Assembly (NCBI GenBank): GCA_000469685.2
Contig: LS997563.1
Span: forward strand, 741,369 to 805,368
DNA from: Haemonchus contortus
Lineage: Eukaryota > Nematoda > Chromadorea > Rhabditida > Trichostrongylidae
Reading direction: 5' to 3'
Length of the DNA: 64,000 bases
Shown here: positions 33,301 to 45,300 of the stretch, piece after piece
Numbering within the stretch: position 1 is the stretch's first letter
How the letters are laid out: each line of letters starts with the position of its first letter
Notes under the pieces: model-generated
The model's input: the letters and a program-made list of their open reading frames with translations, nothing else
Database searches by the model: none
What the model was told of the DNA's origin: nothing
Position numbers and translations under genes: made by a program

Positions 33301-36300
33301 ACATTCTTGAATGACGGCGCACAGCTTCAAAATATCTCTCCGGTCCTCAAACAACTCTATCTGAAACAATGATTCTAAGATATTTATGACAATTAAAGCA
33401 CTGGTGTAGGAAGATGAAAGTGACGTACATTATTTGGATGGTTCACTCGCATGTGCTCATATATTCTGTATTTATCGCATTCACTCAATCCACACAGTTT
33501 ACACCAAAATCCGCCTGCTTCAGCGTGATGATTGACGTGCGCATGAATTGCGTTATCATTGCTCAGCACCTGGCAGTCGCATAAGGCACAGTTCAACAAA
33601 GGACCAGATTCCCTGCAAGCAGAATCTTATACAATAATGCAATCTTATGCAAGTAGGATCTCAAAATACGACCCCCTCTACTCCATCAATCAAAAATTAA
33701 AGCACATGGTCACAGCGCGTGAACATGAAGTAGCCCAGGTCGATCAAACTTCCCGTCTTCAAAAAACAGCAGCATTATCACCGGCAGATCAACATTATCA
33801 GCGCGTAAAACGTGTTATAGATACTGAGTACAATGTGATGGTCTCTGTCAAAACGCCGCATCTCCAAGACATAATATGTGGAGTCTTGAACGAACGTTTA
33901 AACCACCGCAAAAGTCGACATACTCGGACAAACTAGGTGGCGGATGCCCCTTGTATCACACGTCGTCCCGTTAATCATCGATTTCCTCGAGCAGGCGCCA
34001 GAAACGTCTACTTCGTCTCTATTGTCAGCCATAGTAATCCAGCTGATCCCAATTGACACAAGACGTCGCATTGCTATGGTTCAAAGCTACGGAGAAGAAG
34101 TCTAACTATCTCGTTGGCGGCCCTCCTGGCTTTCCTTGGGTCACCAGAAGGGTCCAGCCAGTGACTGCTCTATAACAACGGTCACCACAGTGCCGCATGA
34201 CGTGTCCGGCCCGTCTGATCTTCGGTTTCTTGGGGTAGGTCAACGACGCCTGATCTTCGTTCGTGGACGGAGCTCCGGATTCTCCTCTGCAATTGCTTGT
34301 GACGGGAAATTCTGGGCATCGTCCTTTTTACAGCACGTTGAATGACTGACGCTGGCTGCCCGCTCATTCTGCTAGAGCATTCGAAGATATTCATTCGTCC
34401 GATCAGCGTAAAGGGACCATCAGGTACCAATCCGTTCCTAACGAACATGGTCCTCGTTAGGTTAGGTCCTGCTCAACTCCTCCCCTCATATTGACAGTAG
34501 CCCCTTGATTGCCCGATGCTTCGATCACCGATTCTTTCTCTACATATCGAAGACTTGCTTCAAATCGATGAATCTGAGACATAGAGGCATCCCCAGCTTT
34601 TGCAAAACATCAGCAGGTCTTGTGACAACAAGGATGCGATCGAGTACACTGGAACGTCATCGAAACGCTGTTCGCTCGGATGGCTGTCCTTCATCTAATA
34701 TTGATAGATTGATTATAGACAGCTGACAGGCAGATTGGAATAGTTGCCAATCATATCAATGAGTTTATGCCTGTCTTGAACTCTTCCCGAGATTTGTAAA
34801 TATCCTTTATTAGGCTGCCGTTTTTGCGGAATCGCCTTTTTTAGAGTCTGAATGGATTATAACAATCTGTGACTAGCCAATCAACCATTTTCACCGACCC
34901 CCTAAATTCGACACCCTCAGGGCACGCAGGTGGTCAAAAGAAGAACCGCTCACCGTAACTTCATGGATTCTTCGAAACCACCCAGCAACTGATGGTATCA
35001 ACCGAACAGTGTCAGCTGTTGTGTGTCCCCTCATTGGAGTCTTTGAGGGAAGGCCAATCTCATATATGGCCCTACCTCCCGCGTGATTGCGAGACGTTTC
35101 TTTCCTACGATTCATTATGGGATTGGTGACCTGTATCCAAAATGCTTCGATGTTTTGCGTTAAGTGTGCGCGCATTTTGGATACAGGTCACCAATCCCAT
35201 TATGAATCGTAGGAAAGATCGCAATATATAAGATTGGCCTTCCCTCAAAGACTTCAATGAGGGGACATACAACAGCTGACACTGTTCGGTTGATACCACC
35301 AGTTGCTGGGTGGTTTCGAAGAATCAACAGAGTTACGGTGAGTGGTTCTTTTTGACCACCTGCGTGCCCAGGAGATCTCGAATTTAGTGTGGGTTGGTGA
35401 AGACGTTTGACCGAACAGTCACAGATTGTTATGATCCTTTCAGGCAATGAAGAAGGCGATTCCACCGAAACGTCAGCCTAATGAAGGATATTTTACAAAC
35501 CTCATGAAAAGTTCAAGACAACAATAAACTCAGTAATATAATTATGCCGAGGTTCATAGAAAGCCGTACATGGAACTTACTTCGAGTCATGCCAACATAG
35601 TTGCCAATATTATCAGGATTGTCCTGCTTTTACAGCAACACTATCTTGTTAATTTTTCGCGACACCGAGACCCTCATTTTGCACGCGGGCACCATAATGC
35701 AGCCACCTGTATGCAATGGCGTGCGCATTCATACAGCTGGTTCACAAACCTCTTCAATGAAGCTTTTCTCGTAACATTCCTATCGGACCCCTAGTTTCAG
35801 TTCCTTCTTATAAGTTATAAGTTATAAGTTTATTACGCTTGCGGAAGGCAAACGTGAGAAAGAAAACATAACACAACGTAAATATTGAACCTTTGTACAA
35901 ACAGCCGATGCACAATACAAAGATACATTAGTTAGTTAATCAGTCTCAAGAAACGTTAGGACCAGTTCTCTTCAGCAGGAACTTAACTACTTGGCGTTTG
36001 AACTGTGCTAGCGATGAAGAGACGGGTATATTTTTCACCACTTTTGGATAACCACTGCCAGCCCTGAAGGTAAAGCTACTCGCTCGCAAGTTAGTTCTTG
36101 GACGTGCCAAAGAAATCTTCAGCTACCCCTAGTCCTCGAATGTGTCGGCTTGAATACATTGGAACCGTGACCACGCGTGCCGTGTACAGGTTTGTGAACC
36201 ATACAAAGATCGAAAATCCTGCGTTGCGTTTCTAAAAACGTCAGTCCAAGATACTGATTCCTGATAGCTGCCTTTGGTATTCTGGAGTACAAAATCCACC

Positions 36301-39300
36301 AATTCGAATGAGCAGCTTACGAGTAAAGTTATTCTGAACCTTTTCAAGCGCATGGACATGCCTCTTTTTCTTGCTGTTGAAAACCGAAGTGCTGGATTCG
36401 ACCAGGGGTCGCACATACGACTTTACTTTATAACCTTAAGACAGCCCTTTAAAAATTTGGAATGTCCGAAGTTTGGCTACTCTGATACTCGCTTTGATGT
36501 GCTCCGTAAAGTCCAGTCCGTCGTCATAGTAAAAGCCGAGGTCTCTGACGGATTGCACAGCAGAGAGAGGGACACCATCAACAGTGTACGTGCGCGTTGG
36601 TGAAGTACAAGAACGTGGTTGCATGTACACTGTCTTGTGTGGCGCTATAAGAAGTTGCCAATCCTTCGACCGTTCACCGTTAAATCAATTGCTCTTTGTA
36701 GTTCTTGAGAGCCTGCTTCTACCGAAATCGCCTTCTAGATTTTTATGTCGTCAGCATGCATCTTCGGAGTGACGCCCACTTCACGAAGCATATCGGGAAG
36801 CTCAACCGTGAAAACATCGAAAAGCACCGGTGACAGCACGCCTCCTTGGGGCACACCACTTATTACCCGCCGGACTCCTGAAAAGGACTAGCCAATCTTA
36901 ACTTGGAACGTTCTATTACTCAGATACTCTGAGATCCAATTCGTGATGATCGGGTGGAATTTCAAAGCCTTCAGCTTTACGATCAGTCTCTTGTGCGAAA
37001 CCCTGTCGAAAGCTCTGGCAAAGTCAAAGTAAATGACGTCAGTAAATGACGTCTTGAAATCTTATGTTTCTCCATAAACGCCAATTTTCGCGATTTCTTC
37101 GTCACTTTCGCCCTATTCTGGCGATCACTTCTAGTATTAATCTGAACCCGATTCGTAAAACTATCGTGGACTGTGCCTTTGACTATTGTATATTTGACCA
37201 TTCGGGATAGTTTCACAAACATACCTGGAGTTTAGAGCGGCAACTTCATACTGCCCGTCTTTTCCCAATAATTTCAAGCTCATAATGTGATAAGCTGAAG
37301 GAAATAGGTTCGTACCTCTGCCGTGCACTCTTCACTTTACGATAGAAGTCGATGTAAGCACGTCGACGGTCCCGTCCTTCTGGACGATTGTCGACTGATT
37401 CGATGTCGATAAACAACTCTGGTTCTTCGTCCTCTTTCGATATAACAGGCGCATCCACTGAAGTGCTTGGTGAACAACCCACTTCAGCTCCTGTTTCTGG
37501 AACTTCGGCCTTTTAGGGAGGATCACATAACATTCTGAACCCTTTTTCTATATCGTGGCTTAGTTTAGACACAATTTAACCACATTCACACACAGTGCGA
37601 TGAACATTCCCCCTAGGCTTCCCACGGACAACTAACTGTATCGAAGTCAAATTCCGCCCTTTATAGGAATTCAAAAAATGGACAATACTTAAAACTGTCT
37701 AGAACTGATGAGCAGAATGACTTGAAGCTTACACATATTATGCGAACATCTAACAATGTCGCAGTTTCTACAGATCTTTTCAAGTCTTAGTACGCGGGTT
37801 CAAGGATGATGGCGATTGTTTTGATGAGTGATTCGTGTGTTGACCTGGTTTTCATGAAAAGCGTGCTCTTGACTCTCACGAATACGACTTTCACCACTTT
37901 CAGTTTGAAGAAGGGAAGTAATCAAAAAAACCTTTCTAAAATCTCTGCTTCTCAAAAATTCCTTATTGAGGTCTGCATATCAAGGACCAGCAATTCTTTC
38001 AAAATTTCTATTGTGAGCCAGGTAAATTCTCCGTGCTTGAAAAGAAATTTTCACTAAAACTCAAAAGAGACTTGGCTAATATCCTACCTATTAAAAACCG
38101 GGCATGATGCAGTGAAGACTATACTAATAGTAGATCAGTTAAGCAAGCGATCCGCTGTTTCCAAAGGCCCTAATACCTGCCCGTCCCGTGCTATGTCTCT
38201 GATCCGCAAGCAAAGTGTGACGCTCAAAACAGCTGAGATCTGCTCGTAGATCCAACCCCTAAAACGAAAACAAACCCCTACCCTTTTTTATTGCCAGAAC
38301 CAATATATCGCTCACATCAACTACACCTGAGCCTACCTACTCCTTTTTACTACCTTTTCATTATGACTCTTCATGGCTTGTTAGTTTTAGTTTTTGATGG
38401 ATAGTTTTAGTGATATGTGACAAAAAAATCATTAATCATTTGCCATCATCATAATTCCAATCATTTTTCATCATAACTATTTCAGTCATTTGCTAATCAA
38501 CGAAAACAGTGCAGTGCGAGTGGAAGTAGTTAGTTAGTTATAGAACCTCAATCAAAAAAACCCACGATTGACAGACTGTATACACAGTTCTGACCATAAC
38601 ATCCTTTAGCTATACTGTTACAATGGCTATCGCTCACAATAGCTTCGTGGTTATAATACATGTCCTGTCTGTACACACAAGAACGGCTAGCCGTAGAAAC
38701 TTCTAAAGCCTGTTACCTAGTGAGACATTGTGTTTACCTGTAGAGGGCGATGTCCGATATGATGGATTCGACGTGAAGGTGGACGGAAGGACGTGAGTAC
38801 TGGCAACAGGTGGTTCGGCTTGTACAGCTTGAGTCGGCAAGGATGCGATATGTGGTTGCTCTTCGAGAAGCGATTTTCGCTTCTGATCCTCATCACTGAT
38901 GGTGGGCAGCACAAGTCGTGCACGTTTCGGAGCCGGAGCAACCAAACCGTAATCTCCTGATGGCGTGTACGATGTAGCGATGGGGACCGGCTGTAAAACA
39001 GTCCGTAAAGTTTGTCCTGTGAAGTTAGAAAATGATTCTAGCGACACGTACTGTTGCGTTTATCCTAGGTCTGATGTTGTCGTCAGGTTTTGAAGATGCT
39101 AAAGATGTTGTTGCAAGTGTTGGTAGGATAAGAGGTGAGATCGACACAGGAGCTGAATATTAACAATAAAATTAGTACATCATAAGGAACAAACTTGTCA
39201 AATGGGACTCTGTGAAGGGTTGGAGAGTACGCTATAAGTTAGCCCTCATGAATGCCACAAAGATGTTTGCTTACCATTAGTGTGATAAGCGATTAGTTTC

Positions 39301-42300
39301 TTCACACTTATTCGAATGTGGTGTTATTTTAGGCTAAATAGGGCGTCTGTCAAGTGAATGGGAAAAGGAGGGAACTGATTGCCTACGTTCCGTTTGATTT
39401 TTGTTTTGTGACTGCCGAACTTCAAATTTTCTAGAACATATACTCAGCTTTTATTGGAACCCCTTCCTTCCTATTCAGCTTTCGCAGCAATGAGCGATGA
39501 TGGCGGTGAAAAACACATTCGGATGAATATACCAGTATATTTGCCGCAGTAAATCAGCATACGGTTTAGTATTTAAAATCCATATGACAGGTATCTAGTC
39601 ACATAACACTCCCTGATTTGAGCCGGCCTTCCACCCAGATTTCAATTTGATTGGGGGCAGCCTTCATTAAAAGGAAACAAATCGCTGAGCTCCGCAACTT
39701 ATTGCGTGGATTTTTTCCCGTTTCGGCAATTCCGAGTGAAGTCAGAAACATAAACACATTCACGAAAGCCATGGAAACCAAGCTGATGCAATAGAGTTTA
39801 TATGAAATCACGACATTTCAACCTTACGTACTTCTTACATTCCCCAGGTATTGTTGTAGAGCTAGTCGCTGATAATATTGCTGTTGAAGCCAAGGATTTT
39901 GCAGTAGTGTCGGCTGGTTAAACGCAAGCGGCTGAAATTCAAACGCATTACATACGAACCACGAGACAGCTCCCAATAAGTAAAACATCACTTGTCCAAC
40001 GGCTAAAGATGGACTCATACCTAATACTTTATTCCTAATTCCGGAACAATTTCAGCAACAAAGCAACAAGAGTTCAAACCCAAGATTTCCACAGCCACTT
40101 ATTATATTCTGTCCCCCAGATTGTTCAGCTTCCACAACTAGGATCCTGTCGAACATGTAAACACGTTAAGTACTTTCACAGGAGCGAACAGTTATATAAA
40201 GAACTTCACACACAACATGAGTGTTAACAACTCTTTCGCATGAGTCCGTTTTGCTTCCCAAAGAATGAACGCTTGGCAATTCAGAGCAGTCTTACTGCTC
40301 ATTTAATATTCTTTCGAAAGCAGTGCTGTCTTTCCCTTCTCCAACCCCTATGCGAGCCAATTCCAATCCAGAGTTCCAAAAAAAAGATATATGCCTCGAA
40401 ATTGGGGCTCAATTTGCTCAAAGTTAGATGGCTCCTTTCGCTTGGTGCCTAAAGCCACAGTGACCGTACTTCCTATGAAGTGCAACCGCAACATTTCTAT
40501 TCAAGGTGCAAGGCCCGAATTTTTTTAATCTCGCATTAAGTATATAGGACATGAAGGACATCTTTTCAAATCTAGAAAAGGCCGGGACGGAGCTCCGTCT
40601 GAGAAATCATTTTCAAGGTCTCTTTGGGTGAGGGAGAGCTGCAGATAGTTAATAAAAGGCATTAGGCATAAAGTCATTCGCAGTAGTTGAGAACTCATTT
40701 TATGGTAAGCAAAACAAGTTCGCCCGTCAACCAAGTAGGGTTTTACGCCTGTTTACCCGACCAACTGCGTTATTGCTTCACATCAGTCACGGCAGGCTGA
40801 TGCATTCGTATGCCTGAGGAATTCTATACAATACAGGATAAATGATTTCGTATCTTCACTAACAAGGGAAGGGTACTTGGTTGCCGTTGCCGTTCAAAGT
40901 GAGATGTACACCGTTGTACGTGGTTTCGAATGCTGATCACAAATCTGCTAAATAACTCTGAGAACAATGTTACGGGTCCAGTGCGTCCCTGTGTTATACC
41001 AGTGTACAAAACAGCTCACCGAACCGAGCTGAACCTCACCCGATCGATGGCGCAGCTGCTACGAAGGTTTGATTTTTGGGCCCAATGTTGGGCATCTACG
41101 GAGCTTCCACTCAATCTATTACTCCGGGGAATAGTAATTCAATAAAAGTTTTCTAACATCACTGTCCAAATAGATACGTTCCTCTACCCCGAACGGTCAA
41201 GATAATATTTCGGAATTTTCGGCAACTTTCTTTACCTACGGTAGAAGGCGTTTGAATGACTTATTTGACCGAAACCTCGTTTGGGAAAGACGGGGTCCAC
41301 AGTTTGTAGGTCCAATGTCCGCACTTTCGACGCGGTGAACAAGTTGACAGCCATTGTTGAAGAAATAGTGTGGACCAATAGTTTATCAATTTGTGCGCAT
41401 TGCAATTATCCGCTAGTACTTGAGGTGAACCCCCTTTCCAGAAGCCCTTTTACGGGGTAAACGTGGTGATGCGGTGGGACATCATACCACGGCTGTTCTC
41501 AAAACCCTGAATCCATATGTGAATTTGTTTTAAATTTGTCTCCTATGGGCCTTCATTGTTGACACGAAGCGGCATTCATTGGAAATGAGATTCCTGTATT
41601 TATATAACCTATCCTTCCAACTTATCCGCTACCTCGGTAGGTATACAGATTGGTCACTTGTTTTGCACCTGTTAGTTACAATTATATAAGACACCAGCTT
41701 ACCCATTAATTGGAAGTACTGAGGGTAGGGAGAGAAGGAGCGAGGGAGGGGGTACTCACAAATGTTTCGTGTGATGGTAACACCATTATCAGATGTTATC
41801 TTTGGGCTTTTTTCTTCACAGAGACATCATTAGCTGAGGGTTTCAGATAAATGGCGGTCGGTTAAGTTCGCAAATGTTATCGAACAATGAGGATCCTTCA
41901 TTGTTCGATAACATTGTTAACAATGAGGGTCCGAAACCATGGTGGGTAGCGATCGTAATCTAATAGCAAAAAATGAACAAAATCCTCATGCGCCTATCGT
42001 AGTGCCGCTAACGGATCCCTGTCACTGCACTTACCACTCTTTTTTGCCACCCTACTCTATCATCCCATCTTATGAAATGAAACATACTAAACAGACAAAG
42101 GAGCATCGTAAATACCGAATGCGTTAATGTTTTAATCGGCAGGTGACTTCTCTTATCCCCCTTAATTGAATTGAATTTGAACTCCTGAGGTTCACGGGAA
42201 TAGGAGTAATGAATCTGTCGTCCAAAATTTCTATTACGCACGCCTCGCTCTCTGTAGCCGGAGTTTGGTTCTGCTATTTATCATAAGTGTTCCCGTCTTG

Positions 42301-45300
42301 CCCCCTGTATACCTACCAAGTTTCAACACTATAGGTCAACGTAAACAGGAGTTATGAATTTGTGGCCCAAAATCCCCATCGCGCATGCCCCTCCCCATGT
42401 AGGCGGAGACTGGTCCTGCTAACTGCCATGAGCATTCCCATCCTGTCTCCCTTACTCCTACCAAATCTGCACCCTCTAGGTCCACGGGAACAGCAGTTGT
42501 GAATTTCCGGTCAAACTCACACACACCGACACACCAACAGACACACTTAGCGAATTATACGAAGCAGGATCAGAAGTTGTCGGTAATAGACTAATTCGAA
42601 AGCACGTGGTCTTTCGCACTTCCCCTTAATTTCTGTAGATGGCACTCTGCCGTGACGATGCGAAACGTGTTTTTCATGTACGGGAAAGTGCGGTCCCTTT
42701 TGGCATTGGAACTATAGAAAGCTATGACTCCTTTCAGCGGTATGAAATTGATGCTCCTGGGCCAGATCACAAAGTTGGCGATAACGTTTTACTTTGGGAA
42801 CCCTATATCTTCACAGACGATCTAGGTTCCCCTCGCGATGTTACGGGTCCATCGTCGCTGTTATCATTCGGTGACCGCAGAGGATCATTGTGATCGTCTT
42901 TCAGGACTTGTCTTCCTCGCGGGGGATGACAAGCTTGTTTCTTGTTTACATTGCATCAGTATGGTTGAAAGGCTCTTTATGACCGCTTCTTCCTGTATGG
43001 TGCTCACATTATGCTGCACAAGCGAAATTTCCCCAACAAACATAATGGCCTCAATTTTGAGCAGAATTTTGATCAGAATTTGCTTGTAACCAGGCGGCTA
43101 CGCACACTATTGCGTGCGCTAGGGGCTCTAGCCATGAGGGACAGAGCCACATGAGCTTCTCATTTTCATTTAGTAGAGATTGCCTCGCCCTCCGTGGGCG
43201 AGGCTCCTCAGAGCTCGTGTGTGCTCTGTTAATATTGTCTCAGGCTCCACCCATCTCAAACTTGTCCCGACCTCTAAAGGTGTTTTCTCTGCTAAAACCG
43301 GATTGCGTGACAGACAGACAGACAGACAGACAAACATACAAACAAACAGACACACCAAACTTGTGGATTATATATAGTAGAGATAGTTAAAGAGCGTTTG
43401 ATCCGATGAATCATTTAGCACCTTTCTCCTTGGGGCCTCTGAAGTCCATTCTGAACAAATGTTCAGAATTCCTTTATCGGCCGAATTGAGCTTCACCCCT
43501 ATTCGTTCTGTGATGGCCGAAAAAGACTTCCCCTGCTATACCTCTTCTGTATTCCTAAAATGTGAGGGAGCTCAGTAGATGCCCGACATTGGACCCAAAA
43601 ACGTTTTGCAAGCGTTTGGTACGCTAAGTAAATTGTGCTTCTTTCTTCAGTTTCATGGAAAAGCAAAACGAGCGCATGCATCAAGGAACCGAACTTTGAT
43701 GTCGTGCTTACCGATCCACTATCCTACCAGCTGCGCCACCGCTACACAGCTATGCCTTTGTTTGGCCCGTTCGCCACAGTGGTATAACACAGGGGAGCAT
43801 TGGGACCGTAACTTTGTTCCCAGAATCAGACTTAACAGATTTAGAACGGATTTGAGATTAGCGTTCGAAGCTACCTAAGGCGGCACACATCTCATCTTGA
43901 ACGGCCCCTGCGACCAAGTATCCTTCCCTTGTAAGAGAATCTTTTCGCAGTTTTGGAATACAGATTTAAGATAAGCCTCCAAAAACACATGCGGCGTTAT
44001 GCATATCATCTTACATGGAATCATTCATCTAATGATTGTTTTTGTTTCGTTCTTAGGAAAAAACTCGTTGAATATACATATCGGGAGAAGTGATGGGAAG
44101 ACAAAGTGTATTTTTCCGCGAAAACAAAAGAGGACACTTTTGTTACGACTGGTCCGAGTAATAAGCTGAAAATGTTTGCAACGTGGTAGCGTCCCACACT
44201 ACTGCGCTCCTCATGTAGAATCGTAACAGCATTTTAAAGCGCACTATGGTCAATGCAATACATTTCAAGCACCACTGTCTGTATAAATATAAAGCGTGTG
44301 TGTGTATGTGTGCGTAAGGGGGTCCGGGAACTTTTCCCCTAACACGGCGTCGCACACGCCGCACCCGCCGCCTATCGCAGGATTGCGATGAAAGATTGGA
44401 GCGCGGAATTTGTGAGGTAGGGAGTCCTTTAATTATTTGAATTGGCTGGTCGCTCCCTTCAATTTCAATGCGGTATTGAAAGTCGTTCATATACAGGGTG
44501 CGTCATAATTATGGCGACAGCACATGTGCGCACTTTTTGGACCGCTTTTCAAAATCTCTTTTTTTGTCTCTGCGTCTCTCACTATTTTCATGTTGACCTG
44601 ACCACACTCAAACTATTTGACCGCTCAAACTTATTATTGCCACAATGGTTAAGCCATCCTGCCATCGCTCTGCGATCATCACATTTCATCTCCAAAGAGT
44701 TTCGGCACGCGAAATTCACCAGCGTCTTGGGGTACATCGCAGTGTCATCTACAGGACCATTAAACGCTACAGGGAGCTAGGAACTGAAGACGACCGATCC
44801 GGAAGAGGAAGGTCTGCCAACGTCCCTACCACGGGTGATATGAAGAGGGAACGTGAGAGGATTCGGAGACAGCCGTCGCAGTCGGCTCGCAAAATATCGC
44901 GAGAAATGGGAATTAATGAGAGCTCGCTGAGGAGAATAATATGCAAGCTAGGATTGAAGGCGTACAAGAAAAATAAGTGTCGAAAACTCACCAATGTTCA
45001 GAAAGAAAAGACAAAGGAACGATCAAGGGAGCTGTTCAGGAGATTTGGGAATGGACGACATTTAAAGATTCTCTTCACGGATGAGAAGTTGTTCACAGTA
45101 GAACAGGTGGTCAACAAGCAGAGAACGACCGCGTCTATGCTGTTTCGAACCCACACGCAACAGTAGGCCGCTCTTCCTATCCTACTTCTGTAATGGTTTT
45201 TGCTGGAATCACGGCTGATGGCAAGACACCGCTGTGGTTCGTTCCTGAAGGGACCAAAGTGGATAGCCGAAACTATCTGGACCTCTTGGAGGATAAACTG

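Noticed and set aside
37740..37790. Extra zinc-finger gene exon with Cys residues
   Set aside because: The acceptor is poor and the phase does not fit exons 4 and 5, which join correctly without it.
39839..39931. Signal peptide start (MSPSLAVGQVMFYLLGAVSW) for exon 2
   Set aside because: The hydrophobic stretch lies upstream of a strong TTTGAATTTCAG acceptor and is probably intron; exon 1 supplies a start in the right phase. A secreted isoform is not excluded.
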